Assembly: GCF_024979315.1 (NCBI RefSeq)
Contig: NZ_JANLCK010000002.1
Coordinates: forward strand, 496,001-560,000
Direction: 5' to 3'
Source: Herbiconiux oxytropis
GTDB taxonomy: Bacteria; Actinomycetota; Actinomycetes; Actinomycetales; Microbacteriaceae
Length of the DNA stretch: 64,000 nucleotides
Position numbers and translations under genes: made by a program
Notes under the pieces: generated by a model
Seen by the model: only the letters and a program-made list of their open reading frames with translations
Databases searched by the model: none
Told to the model about the DNA's origin: nothing
Shown: positions 41,305-50,936 of the stretch, piece after piece
Position numbering within the stretch: position 1 is the first letter of the stretch
How the letters are laid out: every line of letters starts with the position of its first letter

Positions 41305-42230
41305 GAACCGCCCCGCTTCCCCGCACCGACCTCGTCGCCTCCACCCTCATCCTGGGGCTGATGCGCATCGAAGCGCTGTCGAACGAGGAGATCCGCACAC
41401 TGGTGCGCACCGCGCTCGACGCCGGCATCACGGTCTTCGACCACGCCGACATCTACGGGTCCGAGCGCCACGGCTGCGAGTCCCGGTTCGGCGAGGCCGT
41501 CTCGTTCGCCCCCGCCGAGCGGGAGCGCGTGCTCGTGCAGTCGAAGGTGGGCATCCGAGACGGCTACTTCGACTTCTCGGCCGAGCACATCCTGCGAAGC
41601 GTCGACGAGTCGCTCGCAGCCCTCCGGCTCGAGCACCTCGACCTCCTGCTGCTGCACCGCCCCGACGCCCTCGTGGAGCCGGACGAGGTCGCCTCGGCCT
41701 TCGACGAACTGCAGGCCGCGGGCAAGGTGCGGCACTTCGGCGTCTCGAACCACACGCCCGGCCAGATCGAGCTGCTGCAGCGCTCCGTGCGCCAGCCGCT
41801 TGCGGTCGACCAGGTTCAGCTGAGCATCGCCCACGCCCCGCTGATCGCCGCCGGAGTGGCCGCGAACATGTCCGAGGAGTCTCAGTCGGTCGACCGCGAC
41901 AACGGCCTGCTCGACTACAGCCGACTGCACGACATCACCCTGCAGGCCTGGTCGCCGTTCCAGAGCGCCGCGACCGGGCGGGTCTTCCTCGGCGACCGCG
42001 AGCACTACGGAGCGCTCAACGACGAACTCGACGCCTTGGCCGCCGCCTACGGCGTCACCCCGACCGCCATCGCCGTGGCGTGGATCACCCGCCATCCGGC
42101 CGCCATCCAGGTGGTCGTCGGCAGCACGACCCCGCAGCGCATCGCGGATGCCGTGGCCGGCTCCGAGCTCCCCCTCACCCGCCCCGAGTGGTACCGCCTC
42201 TTCAGCGCGTCCGGTCACCTGCTCCCCTGA
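41301..42230 (+). CDS. Aldo/keto reductase (YdhF-like)
   Basis: A 309-residue NADPH-dependent TIM-barrel oxidoreductase. Asp47-Tyr52-region HADIYGS, Lys in LVQSKVGI and His in DLLLLHRPD form the expected catalytic set. The C-terminal cofactor segment is VVVGSTTPQRIADAV. It is coupled to the amino-acid permease by a four-base overlap, so a role in handling the imported compound is possible. The last 29 bases overlap the convergent macrodomain gene. Confidence 0.9.
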   Translation: MRTAPLPRTDLVASTLILGLMRIEALSNEEIRTLVRTALDAGITVFDHADIYGSERHGCESRFGEAVSFAPAERERVLVQSKVGIRDGYFDFSAEHILRSVDESLAALRLEHLDLLLLHRPDALVEPDEVASAFDELQAAGKVRHFGVSNHTPGQIELLQRSVRQPLAVDQVQLSIAHAPLIAAGVAANMSEESQSVDRDNGLLDYSRLHDITLQAWSPFQSAATGRVFLGDREHYGALNDELDALAAAYGVTPTAIAVAWITRHPAAIQVVVGSTTPQRIADAVAGSELPLTRPEWYRLFSASGHLLP

Positions 42231-42729
42231 GCGCCGCGCGGAACTCGTCGAGCATCTCGTCGCTGAAGAGCGCGAACGACACGCGTCCCTCGTAAGGGCT
42301 CGCGGCGACCGTGTCCACGGCGATCCGAGCGGCGCCCGCAGCGGGCCAGCCGTAGACGCCGGCGCTGATCGCGGGGAACACCACCGACGAAGCCCCGAGG
42401 GCGCCCGCCACCTCGAGCGAGCGCCGGTAGGACGACGCGAGCACGGCGGATCGGTCCTCCCGCTCGCTGAAGACGGGCCCGACGGTGTGGATGACCCAGC
42501 GCGCCGGCAGGCGGCCCGCGGTCGTCGCGACGGCCTCGCCCGCGGGGAGTCCGTCCGGCCAGTCGGTGCGACGCAGCTCGCGGCACGCGGCGAGGATCTC
42601 GGGGCCTCCGCGCCGGTGGATCGCGCCATCGACGCCACCGCCGCCCAGCAGCGAGCTGTTCGCGGCGTTCACCACCGCATCCGCTTCGACGGTCGTGATG
42701 TCGGTGCGCAGGAGCTCGATCGGCCTCAT
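42202..42729 (-). CDS. Macrodomain protein (O-acetyl-ADP-ribose deacetylase-like)
   Basis: A 175-residue YmdB/MacroD-type domain binding ADP-ribose. It has AVVNAANSSLLGGGGVDGAIH for adenine/ribose contacts and FPAISAGVYGWP for the phosphate loop. It likely removes ADP-ribose or deacetylates O-acetyl-ADP-ribose. TAGGGT lies 7 nt before the ATG (leaderless type). Confidence 0.93.
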   Translation of the reverse strand: MRPIELLRTDITTVEADAVVNAANSSLLGGGGVDGAIHRRGGPEILAACRELRRTDWPDGLPAGEAVATTAGRLPARWVIHTVGPVFSEREDRSAVLASSYRRSLEVAGALGASSVVFPAISAGVYGWPAAGAARIAVDTVAASPYEGRVSFALFSDEMLDEFRAALRGAGDRTR

Positions 42730-42780
42730 GCGGCCGACCCTACGCCGACCATCCGCCCGGCGGGCAGGGACGGCGCGGGT

Positions 42781-43478
<698 letters not shown>

Positions 43479-43482
<4 letters not shown>

Positions 43483-43772
43483 GCGAGGGCCCCGGATGCG
43501 CCGGCGCCGCTGTGCGCACCCGACTCATCGAGCACCGTGATGTCGACGACGTCTTCGATCACACCGTTCGAGAGCAGGTCGTCGGCGATCGCGCGCACCG
43601 AGGCGAGCACCTCGGCGTCGACGGCGCCCTCGACGGTCAGCTCGAAGCGCTTGCCGACGCGCACGTCGCTGAAGGCGGTGTTGCCGAGCCGCGCGAGCGC
43701 ACCGGCGACGGCCTTGCCCTGCGGATCGAGGAGTTCGGCTTTGGGCATGACGTCGACGACGATCTTCGGCAC
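43479..43772 (-). CDS. purS: Phosphoribosylformylglycinamidine synthase, PurS subunit
   Basis: A 97-residue bridging subunit of the FGAM synthase complex, starting [24 protein letters not shown] at 43772 is chosen for family length and an AGGAG site 8 nt upstream. A short Gly/Ala/Ser tail ([13 protein letters not shown]) extends past the usual end. Coupled to purQ. Confidence 0.95.
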
Positions 43773-43812
43773 GTGATTGCTCCTGCAGTCGGGCGGAGGG
43801 GACCCGCCCAGT

Positions 43813-46452
43813 CTACCGGTCCCGGTCGGCACCACGCTCCTGCGGCCGCATGCCGGCGGCCGCCATCATCGGAGCGGCCTCGGAGGCGGTCACCATGCGC
43901 CCGAGCTCGCGGCGGGTGCGGGCGCCGAGCTTGCCGCGCGCCGTGTAGACGTGCGATTCCACCGTGCGCACCGAGAGGAACAGGCGCTGGGCGATCTCCT
44001 TGTTGCTCAGATGGTTCGCCACGAGCAGCGCCACCTCGGTCTCGCGCTCGGTGAGCTCCACGGGCTCCTGGCCGCCCGGGAGCGGCCAGACGGGTGACGC
44101 CGGCGCGGTGCCGAGCCCGGCAAGCCGCGCGGCGGCCGCCGCGGCGCCGCCTTCGAGACCCCACCGTGCCGGAGCGGGGCCGGGTGCGGATGCTGCCGGA
44201 GTCGCCGACGTCGGCAGAGCGTCGGCGCCCGATTCCGCGACGCCGTGGCCGATGCCCTCGGCTCCCGAGAGCCGCACCATCCGCTCCTCGTCGATCATCG
44301 ACGGCCGCCCGGGATCGCCGTCGACGCCGCGCTCGGCGACCGCGGCGGCCGCTGCCGCTCTCGCCGCCTCGATCTCGCCCGCCGCGCCGAGGATCTCGGC
44401 CTCGCACGCCTGACGCGAGAACCGGAACAGGCGCTTGCCCGTCAGGGCGGCGGCCTCCGAGCCGTGGAACACATCCAAGGCCTCCTCGATGCGGCCCTGC
44501 TTGGCGAGCGCCACGGCACGGAACGATGCCACGATCGGTCGCCATGCTGCGAACTCGATCCGGTCGAAGCGACGCAGCGCCGCTGCGAGCTCGAGCTCGG
44601 CACGCTTCATGTCCGCCCCGAGCAGGCCGTGGAGCTGGCCGGCCACGATGGTGGCCAGCGTGAGCGCGCTGCGGTCGTCGCGCTGGGCGGCAGCGAGGGC
44701 TGCTCGCCGCAGCCGTGCGAGCAGGCTCGGCCGGATGCTGCCGGCGAGCATCATGCCGATCGTCTCGAACGCGACCGCGGCGAGTTCGGCGATCGTGGAG
44801 CGCGGGCGTCCCGTCACGGCGTCGCGGTTGGCGTACTCGACCTTCGCGAAGGCCTTCGCGCTCTCCTCGAAGCGTCCCAACTCGGCGAGTGCCGTTCCGG
44901 TCACGATCGCTGCGCGGACGCGGGTGAGTGAGCTCGCCTGGGAGATCCCGAGCACCGAGGCGGCGTGCTCCACCGCGCTCTCCCACTCCATCTGGAGACA
45001 GGCGGCCTCGGCGCGACCCTGGGCGATCTCGGCGTCGACCGAGGGGTCCGAGACGGCTCCCGCAGAGAGCCAGTCCTCGATCTCCTCGAACGAGCGGTCT
45101 CCGGGCTCCCAGGTCACGAGTGTCGCCCACCACCGCACGAGCCGGCGCAGCACCGCGGGCTCGATCTCGTCGGCCGCGTGCTTCGTGAGCACCGCGAACG
45201 CCTCGGGCAAGCGATGCAGCCGCGTGTAGGCGCGGGATGCCTCGATCAGCAGCGCCGGGCATCCGTCCGTCTCCATGCCCAGTCGCACGTAGGCCAGCGC
45301 GAGGTCGGCGCGCCCCCGGGCGTTCGCGCTGCGCGCGGCACTGGAGAGGATGCGGCAGCGCACCTCGTCGGAGACCTCGGCGGGCGCGGGCACCGTGTCG
45401 CGCGAGGAGTACCACGCGGCGGCGATGATCTGAGCGACCGGAGCCCCGGCCGGCTGCCCCGGTGAGGCGAGAGCGCGGCGGGCGATCGCGTCGAGCGCCT
45501 CGTCGAGCCGGCCCGGCTCGAGCCGCCGCTCGGCCTCGCCGGCGAGGAACGGGTTGGCATGCAGGCGCTTGCCGGGGGAGTCGTCGACGTGCACAGCCGA
45601 GCGTGCGACGAGCGTGTCGATCCATTCGGGGCGGATGCTGCGCCCGGCATCCGCGAGAGCGATGCCCTGCAGTCGCCCGATCAGGGCGAGCGCGAGGCAC
45701 AGCTCGGGGGTGTACTCCGCGATCGTCGAGGCGAACGCGTCCGAGAGCCGGGAGCCCGGCACGAGCTCGACGGCCGGGTCGAGCGGATCGCGATCGGCAG
45801 CCACCAGGGAGGCCGCCTCGACGGCGAGCTCGCGCAAGAGCATGCGCGATCCGCCCGCCCTCACGATGAGCGTGCTTCGGGTGGCCGTGTCGAAGACGTC
45901 GTCTCCCACGAAGGTGGTGATGAGCTGATCGGCGGCGCGGGGTTCGAGCGGGTGCAGGTCGTACCTGGCCGCACCGCCCTCGAGCCACAGATCGGTGATG
46001 GCCTCGGGCGTGGCGCAATCGGAGGCGCCTGCCGGATCGGCGGTCACCGAGAGCAGGGCGCTCACCCGGCCGGTGTAGACGGCGCGGCCGATGAGCCGCA
46101 GCGACTCCGCGTCGAGCGCGTGCGCGTCGTCGACCACGAGCACGAAGTGCTCATCGCCCGGCACCGCGTCGCGCTCGAGCGAGGGCAGCCGCGGATCGGC
46201 GTTCGCGTGCAGGGCGCCGAGCGCGGTGTCGGTGAGCGGCGCCGCAGCGCGCACGAGCACCGGATCGCCCCCACGTGCCCTCAGCTCCGCGACGATCGCC
46301 CTGGAGAAGTGGCTCTTGCCCGATCCTAGAGCTCCGACCACGATGACGCTGCCACCCGCGTCGAGGCGCTCCACGACCTCGTCGACGTTGCGATCGTCTC
46401 CGACTATTCCCTGATTTCCCTCGTCGCCGAAGCGACGCGTTGTTCCTGCCAC
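43813..46452 (-). CDS. Large LuxR-family (LAL-type) ATPase regulator
   Basis: An 879-residue regulator with an N-terminal ATPase (Walker A GALGSGKSH near residue 41, Walker B-like HFVLVVDDAHALD). A long helical, TPR-like middle (about 350-700) and a C-terminal LuxR HTH follow: LTERETEVALLVANHLSNKEIAQRLFLSVRTVESH. Such proteins sense a small molecule or partner and activate transcription. It diverges from the TasA/SipW-like surface locus across a 383-bp gap, so it is a good candidate for controlling that locus. The inducer is unknown. Confidence 0.9.
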   Translation of the reverse strand: MAGTTRRFGDEGNQGIVGDDRNVDEVVERLDAGGSVIVVGALGSGKSHFSRAIVAELRARGGDPVLVRAAAPLTDTALGALHANADPRLPSLERDAVPGDEHFVLVVDDAHALDAESLRLIGRAVYTGRVSALLSVTADPAGASDCATPEAITDLWLEGGAARYDLHPLEPRAADQLITTFVGDDVFDTATRSTLIVRAGGSRMLLRELAVEAASLVAADRDPLDPAVELVPGSRLSDAFASTIAEYTPELCLALALIGRLQGIALADAGRSIRPEWIDTLVARSAVHVDDSPGKRLHANPFLAGEAERRLEPGRLDEALDAIARRALASPGQPAGAPVAQIIAAAWYSSRDTVPAPAEVSDEVRCRILSSAARSANARGRADLALAYVRLGMETDGCPALLIEASRAYTRLHRLPEAFAVLTKHAADEIEPAVLRRLVRWWATLVTWEPGDRSFEEIEDWLSAGAVSDPSVDAEIAQGRAEAACLQMEWESAVEHAASVLGISQASSLTRVRAAIVTGTALAELGRFEESAKAFAKVEYANRDAVTGRPRSTIAELAAVAFETIGMMLAGSIRPSLLARLRRAALAAAQRDDRSALTLATIVAGQLHGLLGADMKRAELELAAALRRFDRIEFAAWRPIVASFRAVALAKQGRIEEALDVFHGSEAAALTGKRLFRFSRQACEAEILGAAGEIEAARAAAAAAVAERGVDGDPGRPSMIDEERMVRLSGAEGIGHGVAESGADALPTSATPAASAPGPAPARWGLEGGAAAAAARLAGLGTAPASPVWPLPGGQEPVELTERETEVALLVANHLSNKEIAQRLFLSVRTVESHVYTARGKLGARTRRELGRMVTASEAAPMMAAAGMRPQERGADRDR

Positions 46453-46835
46453 AGTTGACCCCCACGATCAGAGACAGACACCCGATGTTCCTGTTGGCCC
46501 CATCGCCGCCTTCGCGACCGAGGGACGCATCGACTCCGATGAGGTGAACCCACACTACCGAGCACGGGCGCCCGAAATGGGGGTTCTGTGCAATCCGACT
46601 ACTCAATTGCCGAGATCGCCCTACCGAGGACTACCGATGGAGGCGGGAGCGCAAGAGGGGCGGCTACCGGGCGCAAGCGGCCGGCACTACGCAGCATCAC
46701 CGACCAACTGCCGAACGACCACCGGCTCCGGGGTGTGGCCCGCTCCGCCGCCCGTAGCGTCCGTTGCAGATCCGAGATCAGGATCGCCGGCACCGCGATG
46801 GAGCGGCCGGGATCACAAGTGAATGGGGAACCGAG
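46453..46835. other. 383-bp divergent intergenic region
   Basis: Between the LuxR regulator and the TasA-like gene. No convincing gene: overlapping short open frames lack ribosome-binding sites. It is somewhat less GC-rich than its surroundings near 46540-46640 and should hold the promoters for both directions. No clear dyad was recognised. Confidence 0.5.
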
Positions 46836-47531
46836 ATGGCACTGCACGGCTCGACGGAAAAGGGCTCGATGAAGGTCGGCGAGAAGGGTTCGCGCCGACG
46901 CAAGATCTTCGCACTGGGGGCGGCCGGAGCCGTTCTCGGGATCGGTGTGACGGCGACGCTCGCCGCCTGGACCGACACGGAATGGGTGTTCGGCGGCGAC
47001 GGCGCCGGCGGCCCCGGCATCGGCACGAGCACGTTCGAGGTGCTGCAGAACACGGAGGCCCCGTTCGACGGCGACTTCGTCAACGAGGACGAGAACCCCG
47101 GCGGCGAGATCGTCTTCGGCCTCGACGCTCTCGACCTGTCGCCCGGCGACTCGGTCTACGCGCAGTTCGCGCTGCAGACCTCCGACACGTCGATCGCCGG
47201 CGACGTCACCCTGCAGCCGGCGGTGCTCGCCGACATCACCCAGGATGCCGACGCCCAGACCCTCCTCGACGCGCTCGCCGTGCGGGTGGCCACGACCACC
47301 GACGTGCTGGAGGACTGCGACATCGACGCCTTCGGACTCGGCGCCACGGTCATCGCCGACGGCCCGCTGACGACCACGGGCGGCAGCGCCGCCCAGGACC
47401 TGGCCGCCGCAGCCGGAAGCACGCAGTACTACTGCTTCGAGGTGACGCTGCCGGCCGACGCCGACGGCGAGGAGCTGATGGGCCTCGAGGCCGCGCCGGC
47501 CTGGCAGTTCATCGGCGAGTCGGTCGACTGA
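46836..47531 (+). CDS. TasA-like protein with SipW-dependent-type signal peptide
   Basis: A 231-residue secreted protein. A basic stretch (RRRK, 20-23) leads into a hydrophobic segment ending GVTATLAAWTDTEWVFGG, the pattern cleaved by SipW-type peptidases in TasA/CalY-like proteins. The body has LDLSPGDSVYAQF and ELMGLEAAPAW motifs shared with the LANTG protein two genes on, plus two cysteines that may pair. Expected to be a fibre or surface-layer subunit. ATG at 46836 has GGGGA upstream. The signal peptidase gene follows after 50 bp. Confidence 0.78.
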   Translation: MALHGSTEKGSMKVGEKGSRRRKIFALGAAGAVLGIGVTATLAAWTDTEWVFGGDGAGGPGIGTSTFEVLQNTEAPFDGDFVNEDENPGGEIVFGLDALDLSPGDSVYAQFALQTSDTSIAGDVTLQPAVLADITQDADAQTLLDALAVRVATTTDVLEDCDIDAFGLGATVIADGPLTTTGGSAAQDLAAAAGSTQYYCFEVTLPADADGEELMGLEAAPAWQFIGESVD

Positions 47532-47581
47532 CCGCCGCTCGAAGCACCTGACCGGATCACCAGAGGACCGCGGGGGATGTC

Positions 47582-48166
47582 ATGAGCACCGTTCTGACAG
47601 ACGGTTCAGGGATCGACGACCAGTCGTCGGCTCCCGAGCCCCCCTCGGCATCCACCCGGCGCCGCATCCCGGCGCGTGACATCGCCGTGACGATCGTGGG
47701 AACGATCGGCATGCTCGCGGTGCTCTGGCTCCTGGTGTCGTGGCTGTTCTCGCTCTCGGTGACCGTCTTCATCACCGGATCGATGTCGCCCACGATGCCC
47801 ACCGGCACCGGTGCGATCGTGCAGTCCGTCTCCGCTGCAGAGCTGCAGGTCGGCGACGTCGTCACGGTCCACCGCCCGGACACCGGGACCCCGGTGACCC
47901 ACCGCGTCGTCGAGATCGACGACGTGGAGGGCTCACCGGAGTCCCGGGCACTGACGCTCAAGGGCGACGACAACGCCTACCCCGACCGCGACACCTACGT
48001 CGTGGACGAGGTGGGGCGCGTCGTCGCCTCCCTCCCGGGCGTCGGAACGGTCATCATCTGGCTCAAGCACCCGATCGCCATGGGGGCGATCGCGGTGATC
48101 GTCGCGGCCATCGCCGCGTGGGCCCTGTGGCCGTCCCGACAGGGCCGGGCTGCACCACGTCACTGA
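47582..48166 (+). CDS. SipW-type signal peptidase I
   Basis: A 194-residue membrane peptidase of the archaeal/ER-like type. Ser67 (ITGSMSPT) is the nucleophile. The general base is His107 in VTHRVV, where ordinary bacterial type I enzymes have Lys. KGDDNAYPD supplies the Asp. One membrane helix precedes the active site and one follows (about 160-183). It lies between its likely substrates at 46836 and 48179/48963. Confidence 0.92.
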   Translation: MSTVLTDGSGIDDQSSAPEPPSASTRRRIPARDIAVTIVGTIGMLAVLWLLVSWLFSLSVTVFITGSMSPTMPTGTGAIVQSVSAAELQVGDVVTVHRPDTGTPVTHRVVEIDDVEGSPESRALTLKGDDNAYPDRDTYVVDEVGRVVASLPGVGTVIIWLKHPIAMGAIAVIVAAIAAWALWPSRQGRAAPRH

Positions 48167-48178
48167 CAGGGGAATCAC

Positions 48179-48961
48179 ATGCACCACCCAGCACGGACTG
48201 CGCGTCCGTCCCGGGTCGTCACCGGATTGGTCGGACTGCTCTCCGTCGCCGCTCTCGCGGCCGGATCGCTGCTCCTCGCCGATGCGGCCCGCGCGGCCTT
48301 CATAGACGTCCCGGAGACCGGGCAGCCGGGGCACCTCGTGCTCTCGGCCGACCCCTACCCGGCGGAGTTCCTCGACATCAGCCCCGGCGACCCCGCGTAC
48401 TGGCAGGTCACAGCCCGGCTGGAGGACGCCTCGAGCGCCACGCTCAGCCTCGAGCTCCGCAAGGACGGCGGGGTGACCGCACATCCCCGCGGCATCACGA
48501 TGACGGTGGACCGCTGCTCGGTGCCTTGGACCGACGTGGACACCTCACCCAGCTGCGCCGACGGACTCGCCCGCGTGACCGTGGCGACGCCGGCCGACGA
48601 CTACACGACGTCGAGTCCCACCTTCGAGCTGCGCCCCCTGCGCGCCGACAGCCCCGAGCACCTGCTCGTGACGCTCGCGGTCGAGGACAGCGCCGCGGCG
48701 ATGGCCGACGAGACCCTGATGGGCCTGACCGGGAACATGGGCCTCGGCCTCACCGCCACGGCGATCGACGACCGCCCGATCAACCCGATCCGCCCCGACC
48801 GACCCGGCGGGCCGGGTGGGCCTCTGGCCAACACCGGTCTCGACGGCCAGCTCGCCGGCCTCGCCGCCTTCGGAGCACTCACGGCCGGCCTCCTCGGCCT
48901 CGCGCTCGTGGTCTCCCGGATGCGTGGCCGCCGCTCACTCACGAACGACGAGGTGAACTGA
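48179..48961 (+). CDS. LANTG-anchored TasA-like surface protein
   Basis: A 260-residue exported protein with an N-terminal signal (VVTGLVGLLSVAALAAGSLLLADAARA). The C-terminal sorting signal is LANTG (216-220), then a hydrophobic helix and SRMRGRR, as for sortase E-type anchoring. Its body repeats LDISPGDPAYWQ and ETLMGLTGN, echoing the TasA-like protein at 46836, so the two are probably paralogues. It may be the wall-bound anchor or minor subunit. No sortase gene is in the window. Confidence 0.8.
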   Translation: MHHPARTARPSRVVTGLVGLLSVAALAAGSLLLADAARAAFIDVPETGQPGHLVLSADPYPAEFLDISPGDPAYWQVTARLEDASSATLSLELRKDGGVTAHPRGITMTVDRCSVPWTDVDTSPSCADGLARVTVATPADDYTTSSPTFELRPLRADSPEHLLVTLAVEDSAAAMADETLMGLTGNMGLGLTATAIDDRPINPIRPDRPGGPGGPLANTGLDGQLAGLAAFGALTAGLLGLALVVSRMRGRRSLTNDEVN

Positions 48962-48962
48962 G

Positions 48963-50738
48963 ATGCGACGTCTCACGACGACAATCGGACTGCTCTCCAC
49001 GGCAGCGCTCACGGTGGCACTCGTGCCCTCGACCATCGCGGCCACCACCGCCTCCTGGCCCGACGAGGAGTGGGTGAACGGCACGGTCGGCACCTCCTCC
49101 TTCGACTGCGGCACCGACACCGGCTACGCCTCCACCGCCTTCGGCCGCTTCCTCTCGGGATCGCTGCTCGGGCAGGACCTCGACCCGCTGGCCGAGGTGG
49201 AGGGCGTGGAGCTGTTCCGCGCCGCCGACGGCGCTCTGACCGTCGACCCGCCGAGCGCGATCCAGCAGCCACCGCTGCCGGAGACCGACACCTACACGAA
49301 TCCGCTGGACATCGATCTGCTCGGCGGCCTTGTCGGGCTCGATCTGACGGGGCTCACCGTGGGGCTGCCGCTCGGGTCGGCCGGTGCGCTCAACCAGTAC
49401 GCGCAGGTGTCCGGCTACGGCACGGGCGCCGGGGCCTCAGGCCTTGTGACGAACTCGGGCGGTGTCGGGGTCACCCCCACCACCCCCGACAACGAGCTGC
49501 CGGAACCCGCCACCATCGCGCTCAGCAACTTCATCCCGGCTGTCGCCGGCGTGGCCGACGTGGAGCTCGAGGTGGGCGCTGTCGCGGCGTCGTCCGAGCT
49601 CGACTGGTGCGCCGTGCTCGCCAACGAGCTGTGGGGAGTGGGGCCGGTCACGGGATCGGTGCGCGAGTACGGCATCGCGAGCCTCGACCTCTCGGCCGAG
49701 AGCGACCTGCTCGACGATCTGGTCACCGAGGTGAACGAGACGGTGCCTGTCATCCAGACGGCGGTCGACGACCTGGCGGGACCGGACGGACTGATCTCCG
49801 ACGAGGTCCTCGACGGTCTCGTGGGCAACCTGCTGACGGGCCTGGGTGTGGGGGACCTGGAAGGGGATGTCATCCTCGACGTCGACCTCCAGGGTGCCGT
49901 CGCCGATCGCCTGGCCACGCCGCTCACCGACGCGGAGGGCATCGTGACGATCGACCTCGGGGGCGGGACGATCGACGTCGACCTGGCGGCCCTGCTCGGC
50001 ACGCCGGGAACGGGGCTGAACAGCCTCGCGCCGAACACCGAGCTCGTGCTGAACGACGAGGTGGTGAACGAACTCGTGGCGATCATCGGCGGTCTGCTGG
50101 ACGACTTCACCACCGGGATCACCTCCGACCTGACGGAAGCGCTCTACGAAGCGCAGCTGACGGTCGATCTCGACACCTCGGTCACGCTCCTCGCCGGTGC
50201 CGTGCCGCTCGTGGACGTGTCGATCTTCCTGCAGTCCACCCTGGGGGCCCTCCTGGCCCCCGAGCCGGGTGCGCCGCCGGTGGTGTTCACCGTCGAGACG
50301 ACGATCCTGCCCATCCTGCCCGCCGTGCAGTTCGCCCTGAGCCTCCTGGGGATCGACCTCGACGAGATCGTCGACGTGGTCGTCGAACCGCTCGTGACGG
50401 AACTGGTGGGTCCGCTCGTCGCGTTGCTGAACGGCAACGTGATCTCGCTCGTGACGACCCTCGGCGAGGACCTGGCGCTGTTGACGGCGCCGATCGTCAC
50501 GGCCCTCTCGGGGCTGCTGGGCTTCCTGCCCGACACCATCGCCTCCATCGAGGTCAACGCGCAGCCGGATCAGCCAGGTGGGGACGGTCCGTACATCCCG
50601 GCCGATCCCGCCACGCAGTCGAGTGCGCAGTATCTGGTGACGGCACTCGAGCTCGAACTCATCCCGCTCGTCGCGCCCGGCGGACTGACCGAGCTGCGGT
50701 TCGCAACGGCGTCGGTGGGGCCGATCACGGCGCCCTAG
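48963..50738 (+). CDS. Choice-of-anchor G family surface protein
   Basis: A 591-residue secreted protein. After a signal helix it shows TASWPDEEWVNGTVGTSSF, nearly the same as the processing region of the TasA-like protein at 46836, so SipW processing is likely. The long body is rich in Asp, Val and Leu, with repeated LLxGLGVGDLEGDVxLDVDL-like stretches, as in choice-of-anchor-G proteins. The end has no LPxTG motif. It starts 1 nt after the LANTG gene stop, so all four genes form one operon. A terminator hairpin follows. Confidence 0.8.
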   Translation: MRRLTTTIGLLSTAALTVALVPSTIAATTASWPDEEWVNGTVGTSSFDCGTDTGYASTAFGRFLSGSLLGQDLDPLAEVEGVELFRAADGALTVDPPSAIQQPPLPETDTYTNPLDIDLLGGLVGLDLTGLTVGLPLGSAGALNQYAQVSGYGTGAGASGLVTNSGGVGVTPTTPDNELPEPATIALSNFIPAVAGVADVELEVGAVAASSELDWCAVLANELWGVGPVTGSVREYGIASLDLSAESDLLDDLVTEVNETVPVIQTAVDDLAGPDGLISDEVLDGLVGNLLTGLGVGDLEGDVILDVDLQGAVADRLATPLTDAEGIVTIDLGGGTIDVDLAALLGTPGTGLNSLAPNTELVLNDEVVNELVAIIGGLLDDFTTGITSDLTEALYEAQLTVDLDTSVTLLAGAVPLVDVSIFLQSTLGALLAPEPGAPPVVFTVETTILPILPAVQFALSLLGIDLDEIVDVVVEPLVTELVGPLVALLNGNVISLVTTLGEDLALLTAPIVTALSGLLGFLPDTIASIEVNAQPDQPGGDGPYIPADPATQSSAQYLVTALELELIPLVAPGGLTELRFATASVGPITAP

Positions 50739-50752
50739 CGGCGCCCGAAGCG

Positions 50753-50794
50753 CCTCCCCGGCTCGGAGCCTCCCCCGTCATCCGACCGGGGAGG
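50753..50794 (+). terminator. Two-tier hairpin after the surface-protein operon
   Basis: CCTCCCCGG / CCGGGGAGG (9 bp) with an inner TCGGA/TCCGA stem, followed by TTTCGG. It lies 15 bp after the operon stop. Confidence 0.7.
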
Positions 50795-50845
50795 TTTCGG
50801 CGTGCGCGCCCCCCGAGCGGGTGACATTTCTTCAACAAAGAAGAT

Positions 50846-50899
50846 GTTTACCTGCGCGAAATGTTCACTCTTTTTTCTGTTACCTCCGGCACCTAGCAT
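50846..50899 (+). promoter_or_regulatory. AT-rich promoter region with three GTT(N)ACC-like motifs
   Basis: GTTTACC (50846), GTTCACT (50863) and GTTACC (50879) are spaced 16-17 bp, followed by a TAGCAT -10-like box at 50894-50899. The mRNA leader would run about 31 nt, with TAGGAGAG before the ATG. The motifs resemble actinobacterial PHO-box half-sites, which would suit a phosphate-scavenging enzyme, but the spacing differs from the classic 11 bp. Confidence 0.35.
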
Positions 50900-50936
50900 G
50901 ACCAGATCCGTGTGATCCGCCAGCTGTAGGAGAGTC

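Noticed and set aside
46544-46872. Overlapping short open frames upstream of the TasA-like gene.
   Set aside because: Arg/Ser/Pro-rich translations in several frames, no start signals. Treated as promoter region.
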